From the NCBI GenBank assembly GCA_003453735.1, contig DMNE01000313.1, positions 3,705 through 18,430 on the forward strand: 14,726 nt of DNA. The letters are read 5' to 3'. Of the stretch, positions 1 to 7,345 are shown piece by piece. Under the pieces are notes generated by a model, which ran no database searches, was not told the origin of the DNA, and was given only the letters and a program-made list of their open reading frames with translations. Position numbers and translations under genes: made by a program. Within the stretch, counting starts at the first letter, position 1. Every line of letters starts with the position of its first letter. This DNA is from Nitrospiraceae bacterium (GTDB taxonomy: Bacteria > Nitrospirota > Thermodesulfovibrionia > Thermodesulfovibrionales > UBA9159).

Positions 1-16
1 CGATATGATCGTTCAT
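1..16 (-). CDS. 5' end of a truncated gene overlapping the trmFO stop (possibly tyrosine recombinase xerC)
   Basis: An ATG on the minus strand (16-14) overlaps the TGA stop of trmFO (15-13) in the classic ATGA arrangement that goes with translational coupling. Only five codons are visible (M N D H I) before the left edge, so the product cannot be read. In several bacteria, Bacillus subtilis among them, the gene after trmFO (gid) is a XerC/CodV tyrosine recombinase, whose N-terminus is often of the type M-x-x-x-I. The xerC idea therefore rests on known gene order alone. Confidence 0.35.
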
Positions 17-1326
17 CGCACAGTCCTCTTCAGATACGCCTCCCAGTCTTGAATTGCCCTTTCTACCATCAACCTCTTTTTCAGATTCTTGTCTCTGCTT
101 CCCGAAGTGCCGCAGTCAATGGCTGGGAAGAGACCGAAGTTTATATTGCTGGGTTGAAAGGCTTTACAGCGGAACGTAATATGCCGAATCAAAGAACCGT
201 GAGCAGTCGTCACCGGAACCTCTATCGGTTCTTTTTCTCTCATCCTCCTTGAGGCATGTATTCCCGCAATGAGGCCCATGGCTGTTGACTCCAGATACCC
301 CTCAACTCCGGTTATCTGACCGGCAAGATACACATCCCGTCTCATCTTCAACGACAGATCTGTTTCTATAGACAGAGGTGAATTGATAAAGGTGTTTCTG
401 TGAACGCTGCCAAACCTGAGAAAGTCGGCATCACGAAGTCCCGGGATCATCCTGAAAACCCTTTTCTGCTCAGGCCATTTAAGCCTCGTCTGGAAGCCGA
501 CCATATTATAAGCGGTCTTCTCATTATTCTCAGGTCGTAATTGAACAACCGCATGAGGTTCCAACCCGGTTTTTGGGTGCGGAAGCCCCACAGGTTTCAT
601 AGGCCCGAATCTCAGGGTGTCCCTGCCGCGAAGCGCCATTACCTCCACAGGCATACAGCCTTCAAAGACCCGCTCATCCTCAAATTCTTTGACATTTACC
701 TTATCAGCCTCAAGGAGCGCGGCATAGAATGCCCCATATTCCTCTTTAGTCATGGGACAATTAATATAATCATCACCGCCCTTGCCATACCGTGACGCAA
801 AATAGACTTTTCCGGAATCAATACTGTCAGCGTCTACGATGGGTGCAATGGCATCATAAAAAAAGAGATAGCCCTGTCCGATGAGTTTCCCCAAGGCTCC
901 GGCCATAGAATCGGTGGTTAAAGGACCCGTGGCAATAATGCAGCACCTCTCTGGTAGCTCTCCGACCTCCTCTCTCACTACTCGGATATGCGGATTACCC
1001 GAGATTGCTGTGGTTATGAACTCCGAAAAGACGGCTCTGTCAACAGCAAGGGCATTGCCTGCGGGCACCCGAGATATCTCTGCGGCCTTCATGACGAGGG
1101 AATCAGCCATCTGAAGCTCTTTCTTCAGAAGCCCCGGTGCACTCAAAATGTCTTGGGAACGAAATGAGTTAGAACAGACAAGCTCTCCGAGAAGGCCGGT
1201 CTTATGGGCCTCTGTGGGCCTTTTAGGCCTCATCTCGTAGAGCACGACCTTAATTCCCCGTAGTGCCGCCTGCCAGGCAGCCTCGCTCCCCGCAAGCCCT
1301 CCTCCGATAATGATAAGTTCCTTCAT
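13..1326 (-). CDS. trmFO: Methylenetetrahydrofolate--tRNA-(uracil-5-)-methyltransferase TrmFO
   Basis: This flavoprotein makes 5-methyluridine at position 54 of the tRNA T-loop, using methylenetetrahydrofolate as carbon donor and FADH2 as reductant. It belongs to the GidA/MnmG-related family and is cytoplasmic. The N-terminus has the FAD dinucleotide-binding motif GGGLAGSEAAW right after the first beta strand, followed by the family signature LVCSNSF and later FEGCMPVE. These two cysteines match the ones described as functionally important in the B. subtilis enzyme. The C-terminal region (GYLESTAMGLIAG) is also typical. Starting at the ATG at 1326 gives about 437 residues, the usual family size. 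An in-frame ATG lies two codons upstream (1332), and a GTG at 1398 would add a 24-residue tail unlike the family. None of these starts has a strong Shine-Dalgarno. The stop overlaps the next gene. Identification is secure; the start is less so. Confidence 0.95.
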   Translation of the reverse strand: MKELIIIGGGLAGSEAAWQAALRGIKVVLYEMRPKRPTEAHKTGLLGELVCSNSFRSQDILSAPGLLKKELQMADSLVMKAAEISRVPAGNALAVDRAVFSEFITTAISGNPHIRVVREEVGELPERCCIIATGPLTTDSMAGALGKLIGQGYLFFYDAIAPIVDADSIDSGKVYFASRYGKGGDDYINCPMTKEEYGAFYAALLEADKVNVKEFEDERVFEGCMPVEVMALRGRDTLRFGPMKPVGLPHPKTGLEPHAVVQLRPENNEKTAYNMVGFQTRLKWPEQKRVFRMIPGLRDADFLRFGSVHRNTFINSPLSIETDLSLKMRRDVYLAGQITGVEGYLESTAMGLIAGIHASRRMREKEPIEVPVTTAHGSLIRHITFRCKAFQPSNINFGLFPAIDCGTSGSRDKNLKKRLMVERAIQDWEAYLKRTVR

Positions 1327-1596
1327 GGACATACTGTAAACTATCCGCGACCTTCCTGTCCGTGTCTCCTGAGCGTCAGGGTTTGTCTCCGGAGTCACCA
1401 GAGAGCGCCCCCGTCTCCACAGGCGTTGGCAGGCGATGTGCCTGCAGCGGTTTGGGCTGCACCCTACCTATCGCATTTCTACGGTATTGCCTTCCTCATC
1501 ATCAAGAAATCAACACAAAATAAGTTTACCACTGTATGAGAAGCTTTGGAAAGATGACTTCACCCAATGTTCCAACTTCCTCCTCTGCCATGCGCT

Positions 1597-1608
1597 CTTG
1601 TATACAAG
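1597..1608. repeat. 12-bp perfect palindrome CTTGTATACAAG, operator-like
   Basis: CTTGTATACAAG is a perfect 12-bp palindrome. Its core TTGTATACAA has the T-GT-N-AC-A layout common to operators of GntR-family regulators (known for FadR-type subfamilies). It lies about 270 bp upstream of trmFO and next to a larger inverted repeat. No GntR gene is in the window, so the operator reading is inference. Confidence 0.35.
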
Positions 1609-1626
1609 CCCCCCGCTGCTTCGTTC

Positions 1627-1661
1627 ATATGCTTATCTGTATAGCTTTATACTAAGCATAT
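1627..1661. repeat. Long imperfect hairpin/inverted repeat
   Basis: The outer arms ATATGCTTA (1627-1635) and TAAGCATAT (1653-1661) pair perfectly over 9 bp. An inner pair GTATA (1639-1643) and TATAC (1648-1652) closes a 4-base loop, leaving only a 3-base bulge at 1636-1638. This gives 14 paired positions in 35 bases. There is no T-run on either side, so it does not read as an intrinsic terminator. It may be an operator, a cruciform or a recombination-type site. Confidence 0.5.
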
Positions 1662-1828
1662 CCAGGTATTTGTTAACCGCTCGCACCCACCTCACTGTTG
1701 TTCTCATGACACCATGAGATAGAGAATTTTGCAAACATAATATCCGCGTTTGCCCGTATGATGCCACTTCGGAGAGCTTGTCGCTACTGAAAAGAGATTT
1801 CCAATAAGCGGAGGATTCTGAGACAATG

Positions 1829-1850
1829 CAACACTCTACTCCGAGTGCTG
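1829..1850 (-). terminator. Weak hairpin just downstream of the DUF362 stop, possible 3' end
   Basis: The arms 1829-1836 and 1843-1850 form an 8-bp stem with one G-U pair on the minus-strand RNA and a 6-base loop. It begins 11 bases after the DUF362 stop, where a transcript end would be expected. There is no T-run after it in the minus direction; the Ts lie before the stem. A Rho-dependent end or simple 3' protection is more likely than a canonical intrinsic terminator. Confidence 0.3.
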
Positions 1851-1860
1851 AAAAACCAAT

Positions 1861-2973
1861 TTAAGAAGAAATCTTCATTATCCTTCTTATGACCTTCCCC
1901 GGAATCGTTTCCTCGGCGCTGAGGGCTCCATGAGGGCAGACCTCGATGCAGCAATAACACCTGATGCATTTTTCATAATCAAAGCGCACTCTCTTGGTAT
2001 CATGGGTTATCGCCTTGGCAGGACAGTACTTCCAGCACTCCCCGCACAACCTGCAGAGCGTATCATGAGATGCCGGTCTTTGAACAAAATGTCTCCTCAT
2101 AGCCCCATGAAATGCTTTTGGGCCGAATACCAGCGGTGCGATCTCTGGCAACTTGAAATCGCTAACGCCAGGAAGATCTCCTTCCACCCTTAGGGCACTC
2201 TCCACGAGGCCAGCTTCCAGTGCCACTCTGTTCGTCAATAATCTCTCCGGTTCTATACCAAGCATCCTGCAAACAACGATATCCAGTGCAAAAGCGTCTT
2301 CACTGCCCATAAGAACTCCAAGGCTTCTCGGTGTTCCGCCTTTTCCAGGCCCTTGCCCTTCAAGAGCGACAATGCCGTCGAGGATGGTGAAAGAAGGTTT
2401 CAGTACCCTACAGATACCGACAAGAAGCTTTGCAAACATTTCCCTGTCCACACCGGTCCTGAAATGCCATTCTGGCTTTCGGAGGCCAACGATACATCCG
2501 AAAAGATTCTTAACGCCGAGGGTGAGGAGCATCTGGCTATGGGTCTTCAGCTTGGGCAGGTTAATCACAACGTCAGCTCGAAGAGCATCCCGAGAAATCT
2601 CGATGAAGTTAAACGGCTCACCGATGTTAACGGATTCCGACTCCTTGAATTCTCTGCACTCAACGTCAAGCCCTCCCAATGCGTCTTTGATTCCACTCTC
2701 TTTCAACACCTTCTCAAATGAGCCCATGGCAGGACTGTCGGATATCCGTGGACAAGCGCCTCTTTGCAGAACATACTCAACGGTCGCCTTCACAACCAAG
2801 GGATGGGTCAGCATTGCCTTATCGGGAGGTGCAGGGGCGAGGAGGTTCGGCTTTATGACAACACTGGACCGAGGCATAATCTCCTTGCCGCCAAGGGAAT
2901 TCATGACCTCACAAACCTGCTCCTTCAGCGCTTCGTAGTCGTATGATGCCTTCTTAAGGATAACCTTTGCCAT
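1861..2973 (-). CDS. DUF362 domain protein with C-terminal 2x[4Fe-4S] ferredoxin module
   Basis: A 370-residue cytoplasmic protein with no signal peptide or membrane segment. Residues about 1-280 form a DUF362 domain: the family blocks VVIKPNLL, ADVVINLPKLKTH, GVKNLFG and DGIVALEGQGP are all recognisable. Residues 307-318 (CRLCGECWKYCP) and 336-347 (CIRCYCCIEVCP) are two complete CxxCxxCxxxCP motifs, each able to supply a [4Fe-4S] cluster. DUF362 proteins are widespread in anaerobes and their reaction is not well established; an electron-transfer or redox-coupled role is an inference from the clusters. The start is well supported by GGAAGGAA directly before the ATG. It lies downstream of htrA on the same strand, 106 bases away, with a GC-rich hairpin between them and no clear promoter of its own, so read-through from htrA is possible. 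Confidence 0.85.
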   Translation of the reverse strand: MAKVILKKASYDYEALKEQVCEVMNSLGGKEIMPRSSVVIKPNLLAPAPPDKAMLTHPLVVKATVEYVLQRGACPRISDSPAMGSFEKVLKESGIKDALGGLDVECREFKESESVNIGEPFNFIEISRDALRADVVINLPKLKTHSQMLLTLGVKNLFGCIVGLRKPEWHFRTGVDREMFAKLLVGICRVLKPSFTILDGIVALEGQGPGKGGTPRSLGVLMGSEDAFALDIVVCRMLGIEPERLLTNRVALEAGLVESALRVEGDLPGVSDFKLPEIAPLVFGPKAFHGAMRRHFVQRPASHDTLCRLCGECWKYCPAKAITHDTKRVRFDYEKCIRCYCCIEVCPHGALSAEETIPGKVIRRIMKISS

Positions 2974-3025
2974 TTCCTTCCATCAGAGAACACTGGCCTG
3001 GATTGAAGAGGGCAGAACTGTGAGA

Positions 3026-3059
3026 TGCGGGGGGCCACAGGATAGCCTTGCCCCCCGCA
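3026..3059 (-). terminator. GC-rich hairpin after htrA, candidate terminator or read-through attenuator
   Basis: The arms TGCGGGGGGC (3026-3035) and GCCCCCCGCA (3050-3059) are a perfect 10-bp inverted repeat. The 14-base loop can pair further (AGG 3039-3041 with CCT 3046-3048). It begins 20 bases after the htrA stop in the minus direction. The stem is very stable, but the following bases (TCTCACAGTTCT) hold no solid T-run, so termination may be partial. Confidence 0.55.
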
Positions 3060-3079
3060 GAGCAGCTTATGCCGAGCTA

Positions 3080-4522
3080 CTACTGGTCAGCAGTGATTTG
3101 CAGAGATATATAGAATGTCGCACCATTCCGATAGACTAAGAAAAGAACGGATCCTTTCGCTTTCTGCACTGCATCATGAAACTCCCTTAGGGTGTTTACC
3201 GGCTTCTGGTTCACCTCGAGGATGACGTCTCCCCTCTGGATTCCGGCTTCACTGGCAGAACTATTTGCCTCTACATCGGTGACCGCGACACCCTCCGACT
3301 TCTTCATACCCAACTCTTTGGCTATCTCGGGGGTAACAGGCTGTAATGACATTCCCAGTTGTTTCTGCACGTCACGCGTGCCCTGCACACCTTCTTCATC
3401 TTTCATTTCTCCGATAATAGCAGATAGTGTTACCTCCTCGCCGCTTCTGAGCACCTTAAAACTGGCTTGCTCACCGGGGCGGATTAATGCGACCATATGG
3501 GGGAGGTCATGGTAGTCCTTCACCATCTTCCCGTTTAATTCAACAATAACATCTCCCCTCTTAAATCCTGCTTTGTCTGCTGGACCGTTAGGAACAATAT
3601 CAGAAATAAGTGCACCATTTGCCTCTTTCAAAACAAAGGATTTCGCTATTTCCGGGGTGACCTCCTGTATGGAAACCCCAAGCCATCCTCTGGTTACCTT
3701 TCCCTGCTCTTTCAATTGAACGAGTATTTCCTTGGCCAAATTGATCGGTACGGCAAACCCGATACCCTGACCAGTCGCACTGATCGCGGTATTGATGCCC
3801 ACCACTTCACCGTGATAATTCAACAGCGGTCCGCCGCTGTTGCCGGGATTAATAGAGGCGTCTGTCTGGATAAAGTCATCATACGGACCGGCCCCGATCA
3901 CACGACCTTTTGCGCTTACTATCCCAGCGGTCACTGTTTCAGAAAGTCCAAAGGGATTGCCGATCGCGATAACCGCCTCACCTTCCTTTAACAAATCGGA
4001 ATCTCCCAAGGGAACAACGGCAAGAGGTTCATCTGCCTCAATCTTGATGAGGGCGATATCCGTTTTCGGGTCAGTTCCGATTACCTTTGCAGGATATTGT
4101 TTTTTCTGAAAGAGAATTACTGTTATATCATTTGCCTGCTGCACCACATGGTTATTGGTGACGATATAGCCTTCCTTGCTGACGATAATGCCAGAGCCGA
4201 GACCCTTTCTCTTAAATTCCCGCGGCTCCTGATTGCCGAAGAATCTTTTCCAAAAATCTTCATCTCCAAAGGGCACACGGAATCCCTCCGGCAACCCTCC
4301 TGACTTAACCGTTTGTGTAACACTGATATTCACGACAGCGGGTTTAAGGCGTTCAACAAGTTTCGTAACAGTCTCACTTGTTAACGGAACAGGTTGAAGG
4401 CTCTCTGTTGGAGGCAGAGTGGTCCAGAATGGAACAGCATAAGCAGATGTCGCCCCAAAGAACAGATACAACAGCAGAGGAGCTACCGATTTCACTATGA
4501 TTCTGAGTCTTTTCTTGAGCAT
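3080..4522 (-). CDS. Periplasmic serine protease HtrA/DegP family (Do-type, two PDZ domains)
   Basis: An envelope quality-control protease and chaperone that degrades misfolded exported proteins. Counting from the ATG at 4522, residues 1-29 are a textbook signal peptide: a KKRLR n-region, a hydrophobic core, and cleavage after AYA. The trypsin-like domain shows the full triad: His in TNNHVV (residue 125), Asp in KTDIALI (155) and Ser in GNSGGPL (229). Two PDZ domains follow, at about 270-355 and 380-475, each with the AGxxRGDVI signature, as in DegP/DegQ/MucD. The choice of start is open. A TTG at 4582 and an ATG at 4576 lie in frame upstream; the TTG has AAGGAG at ideal spacing, while the ATG at 4522 has GAGGT five bases ahead. 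I prefer 4522 because it gives a normal signal peptide. The longer form would be 500 residues. A good promoter lies just upstream. Confidence 0.93.
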   Translation of the reverse strand: MLKKRLRIIVKSVAPLLLYLFFGATSAYAVPFWTTLPPTESLQPVPLTSETVTKLVERLKPAVVNISVTQTVKSGGLPEGFRVPFGDEDFWKRFFGNQEPREFKRKGLGSGIIVSKEGYIVTNNHVVQQANDITVILFQKKQYPAKVIGTDPKTDIALIKIEADEPLAVVPLGDSDLLKEGEAVIAIGNPFGLSETVTAGIVSAKGRVIGAGPYDDFIQTDASINPGNSGGPLLNYHGEVVGINTAISATGQGIGFAVPINLAKEILVQLKEQGKVTRGWLGVSIQEVTPEIAKSFVLKEANGALISDIVPNGPADKAGFKRGDVIVELNGKMVKDYHDLPHMVALIRPGEQASFKVLRSGEEVTLSAIIGEMKDEEGVQGTRDVQKQLGMSLQPVTPEIAKELGMKKSEGVAVTDVEANSSASEAGIQRGDVILEVNQKPVNTLREFHDAVQKAKGSVLFLVYRNGATFYISLQITADQ

Positions 4523-4618
4523 AATTGACCTCACATGATCTGTTTTTGTCACCATTGCAAGTATCCCCTTGTTCATCAACAAAAGTTTCTCCTTAACGGT
4601 ATCTACATCGTATGGCTT

Positions 4619-4647
4619 AATCTAAAACAAAACTGAAATCATGTCAA
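4619..4647 (-). promoter_or_regulatory. Sigma70-type promoter of htrA
   Basis: On the minus strand a perfect -35 TTGACA (4647-4642) is followed by a 17-base spacer and the -10 TAGATT (4624-4619, 4 of 6 to consensus). Transcription would begin near 4612, about 30 bases before the TTG start candidate and about 90 before the preferred ATG. No extracytoplasmic-sigma motif was recognised, so expression may be largely housekeeping. Confidence 0.7.
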
Positions 4648-4689
4648 TAGCGTGTTATCCGGGTAGTGGGGCTGAATATGCCCATTTCG

Positions 4690-4785
4690 GCCGGCTCACC
4701 AGCCACGGCTATTCCCGGAAGTGGCTCCTCTTTACCGAAAAGCCGTGGTCCGCAGATGTACCTCGGGAGTTCCTCACCAGCCGGC
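4690..4785. repeat. GC-rich nested inverted and direct repeats between htrA and the kinase gene
   Basis: The outer arms GCCGGCT (4690-4696) and AGCCGGC (4779-4785) are inverted. Inside them, CCACGGCT (4703-4710) pairs with AGCCGTGG (4741-4748). The 10-mer CTCACCAGCC occurs directly repeated at 4695-4704 and 4773-4782. The segment is more GC-rich than the flanking intergenic bases. It could be a structured leader, a degenerate repeat element or a regulator-binding region. Confidence 0.4.
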
Positions 4786-4796
4786 AGGAAAAGGGA

Positions 4797-4807
4797 TATG
4801 ATATACT
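4797..4807 (+). promoter_or_regulatory. Possible -10 element immediately before the kinase start
   Basis: TATGAT (4797-4802) and TATACT (4802-4807) overlap directly ahead of the ATG at 4817, and both resemble a -10 box. No good -35 is visible 17 bases upstream, and no Shine-Dalgarno lies in the usual window before the ATG. If TATACT is used, RNA would start at about 4814-4817, giving an almost leaderless mRNA. Confidence 0.3.
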
Positions 4808-4816
4808 AAATTAACT

Positions 4817-7345
4817 ATGCATGCTTCGATAAAAGATGACTCGAAGACTCTGTTATCTGTTTTCGACTCTCTTTCTACGCCTGCCTTGATTATTGATACA
4901 GCCAGGAGGATTGTTTCCCTAAATTCCCGGGCGCAGAACGTCTTCCAATATCCCCATCGCGACATCATAGGTAAAGACCTTGCTGAAATTATATCCTTAA
5001 AACCAGGTTCAGTCTCCGAAATGTCAGTCATTCCCCATTGTGAAAATAAAGAGCCTCGCCAGCAGGGACCCAAAGAAGCCCACTTTGAATCGCTGTGCAA
5101 AAAGCGAGACGGCGAAATATTTCTGGCGAATGTATCCATTGTTCCCTATGAGGGAGACGATCGGCGGATCGTTGTTGTCCATGATCTATCACATCACATG
5201 AAGCTCCAGCAGAGGGCCTCGCAGCGGGCTAAGGAACTCTCCATCTTTAATACCTTTGCCAAGATTCTCACCAAGCATACTGATACTTATATGATTATGG
5301 AGGAAACCATCGATATGTTGCTCTCGCTCATGGAGGGCGATCGAGGATGGATTTATCTTATGGACGAAGAGGCGAAGAAACTCTCCCTTACAGCACACAA
5401 AGGATTTGACGGCTCCCTTCTGCAGCGTGTTGCCCACTTGGCGCCCGGTGAATGCTTCAACGGGAAAGTCTTCGCCTCCGGCAGGCCGTTGCTCGTGAAA
5501 AAGGCCTCTGAAGACCCTCGGGTGGTATACCGAGATGCAGCGATAGAAAGTATGGTCGGGATCCCGATAACGTCGAAGGGCACGCTCTTAGGTGTCCTCG
5601 GCCTCGGAAGCAAGCGGGTCTCCTATTTTACTTCCCTGGACATACAAGTGCTGACGACAGTCGCAAGCGAACTCGGCGTCGCAATCGAGAATACCAAACT
5701 AATCCGGCAGCTCAATGAGAAGATGAAACAGATCGAACTCATCAATGAACTCAGCAGCATGGTGAATTCGAGCTTGAGCATGGGGACTATCTTCAGGATG
5801 ATGGTATCCGAGTTGAGGAAACTGGTAGATTATCATCGGACAAGCCTTCTACTGTATAATGAGAAAGACCAGAACCTCCTCATCTTCGCCCTCGACACGG
5901 ATCTGGAAACGACCCTAAAGAGGGGAGTAAGGGCTCCGCTGGACACGACAAGCGCCGGCTGGGTTATCAAGAACAACCAGCCTTGGATTAATGATAACCT
6001 TGAGGTCGACATTCCGTTTCCTCTCGACAAAAGATTACTTGACGAGGGCATCCGTTCCACGGTCAGCATTCCCCTTTTTCAGGACAGGATCCTCGGCGTC
6101 TTTAACCTTGACAGCTTGGAACCCTCAAAGTATTCCGAGAAAGACCTCAAGCTCTTGCTCCCCGTGGCTAAGCATATCTCCATCGCCTTGGAGAACGCCT
6201 TGCTCTTTGAAGAGATCTCGAAAGAAAAGAAAGAGTGGGAGAGGACCGTTGACGCGATAACCGATATGGTCTGGATCGAAGACGGCCAACAACGTGTCAT
6301 TCGGGCCAATTATACCCTCCTCCAAAAAACCGGATTATCGGCTTTAGAAGTATCAGAGAAAAGATGCAGTGAACTCCTTGACAGGCTGGATATTCATAGC
6401 TCAGCTTTATATTGCTCGGAGACCTCCAGTACAAAACGGTCGTCGTTCAGAGAGATCAAGGGCAACGGGGGGAACATCTTCCATCTCTGGTCGTACCCCC
6501 TGAACACCGACGAAGGCCATCTCTATGCGATCGTTCATCATCTGAAAGACGTCACTGCTGAAAAACGCCTCGAGTTGCAGCTCATCAGGACCGACAAGCT
6601 GGCATCCTTGGGCACCCTGGTTGCGGGTATCGCCCATGAGATCAACAATCCCCTCGGAATCATTGCCGGGTATTCCGAGGCCCTCATCGAGAGGGCCGAA
6701 AGCAGTAAACTTCAGGAAATAGATGATTTTGAGGATTTTCCGGAATATCTCACAACGATCCATAATGAAATCTTCCGGTGCAAGAAAATCCTCGGAAGTC
6801 TTCTTGACTTTTCGAGGCCAGCCTCCGGCACATTCCGGGAGATTGACATCAATGAATTGATTAAGGAAGTTATTCTCCTGATAAACCATAAGGCTGCAAA
6901 GCTCAACCACACAATCCAACTCAAACTGAACAGGGATTTACCAAAGATCTGCGCAGAACCCGGTAGCCTCAGGCAGCTCTTCATGAACATCGTCATCAAT
7001 TCCCTCTACTTCACCCCGGAAAAGGGCGTCATCTGTATACGGTCTGACTTGGATGCAGAGAGAAAACGCCGCAGGAACCCGCACCTTCCTGATACACCGT
7101 GGATCAACGTGTCCGTGGCGGATACAGGCCAAGGGATCCCACATGACATCCTCGACAAGATTTTCGACCCGTTCTTTACGACGAAGCCTGTTGGCGAAGG
7201 TACTGGATTAGGACTTTCCATCTGCCACAAGATTGTTGAGGAACACGACGGCAGCATCGATGTGGAGAGCGAAATCGGTGTAGGAACCACCATTACCATA
7301 CGTTTCCCTGCAAAGGTACAGAATGATAAAAGTTCTAGCAGTTGA
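4817..7345 (+). CDS. Soluble PAS-GAF-GAF-PAS sensor histidine kinase (NtrB/AtoS-like)
   Basis: The sensor half of a two-component pair; it autophosphorylates on His and passes phosphate to the regulator encoded next. The 842 residues read as PAS (about 12-130), GAF (about 141-292), GAF (about 305-462), PAS (about 470-590), HisKA and HATPase. The phospho-acceptor is His607 in GIAHEINNPL, the usual NtrB-type H-box. The ATP-binding lobe has an N-box near 718 (MNIVINSLYF), a G1 box DTGQGIP (about 770), an F-box FDPFFTTK and a G2 box GEGTGLGLS (about 793). I see no membrane segment or signal peptide, so it senses something in the cytoplasm. PAS and GAF folds bind small ligands, haem, flavins or nucleotides, and the sequence does not tell which. 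The ATG at 4817 lacks a clear Shine-Dalgarno. The 3' end overlaps the regulator gene by 23 bases in another frame. Confidence 0.92.
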   Translation: MHASIKDDSKTLLSVFDSLSTPALIIDTARRIVSLNSRAQNVFQYPHRDIIGKDLAEIISLKPGSVSEMSVIPHCENKEPRQQGPKEAHFESLCKKRDGEIFLANVSIVPYEGDDRRIVVVHDLSHHMKLQQRASQRAKELSIFNTFAKILTKHTDTYMIMEETIDMLLSLMEGDRGWIYLMDEEAKKLSLTAHKGFDGSLLQRVAHLAPGECFNGKVFASGRPLLVKKASEDPRVVYRDAAIESMVGIPITSKGTLLGVLGLGSKRVSYFTSLDIQVLTTVASELGVAIENTKLIRQLNEKMKQIELINELSSMVNSSLSMGTIFRMMVSELRKLVDYHRTSLLLYNEKDQNLLIFALDTDLETTLKRGVRAPLDTTSAGWVIKNNQPWINDNLEVDIPFPLDKRLLDEGIRSTVSIPLFQDRILGVFNLDSLEPSKYSEKDLKLLLPVAKHISIALENALLFEEISKEKKEWERTVDAITDMVWIEDGQQRVIRANYTLLQKTGLSALEVSEKRCSELLDRLDIHSSALYCSETSSTKRSSFREIKGNGGNIFHLWSYPLNTDEGHLYAIVHHLKDVTAEKRLELQLIRTDKLASLGTLVAGIAHEINNPLGIIAGYSEALIERAESSKLQEIDDFEDFPEYLTTIHNEIFRCKKILGSLLDFSRPASGTFREIDINELIKEVILLINHKAAKLNHTIQLKLNRDLPKICAEPGSLRQLFMNIVINSLYFTPEKGVICIRSDLDAERKRRRNPHLPDTPWINVSVADTGQGIPHDILDKIFDPFFTTKPVGEGTGLGLSICHKIVEEHDGSIDVESEIGVGTTITIRFPAKVQNDKSSSS

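Larger units (their letters stand above)
1399..1860. other. Intergenic region between the DUF362 gene and trmFO, no convincing gene
   Basis: About 460 bases separate the DUF362 stop from the furthest possible trmFO start. Frames on both strands are short and their translations have low-complexity, non-protein-like composition; a 93-codon plus-strand frame (1436-1717) is serine/leucine rich and matches no family I know. The region is richer in A and T than its flanks and holds three inverted repeats, listed separately. It probably carries the trmFO promoter on the minus strand, but I could not find a convincing -35/-10 pair. Confidence 0.5.

Noticed and set aside
1621..1700. Possible dif-type XerC/XerD site near trmFO
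   Set aside because: The inverted repeat does not fit the 11-6-11 dif layout and lacks the conserved TTATGTTAAA arm.
1436..1717. 93-codon plus-strand open frame in the trmFO upstream gap
   Set aside because: The translation is a run of serines, leucines and arginines without recognisable motifs, has no ribosome site, and reads across the palindromes.
2153..2938. Plus-strand 261-codon frame opposite the DUF362 gene
   Set aside because: Serine/arginine-rich shadow of a gene whose iron-sulfur and DUF362 motifs are unmistakable on the minus strand.
3192..3515. Plus-strand 107-codon frame opposite htrA
   Set aside because: It is the antisense shadow of the PDZ region, which has clear protein motifs on the minus strand.
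4667..4682. Sigma54-like element TGG-N10-GC upstream of the kinase
   Set aside because: Only the invariant GG and GC fit; the rest of the -24/-12 consensus (CAC and TTGCA) is poorly matched, and one such match in an intergenic region is expected by chance.
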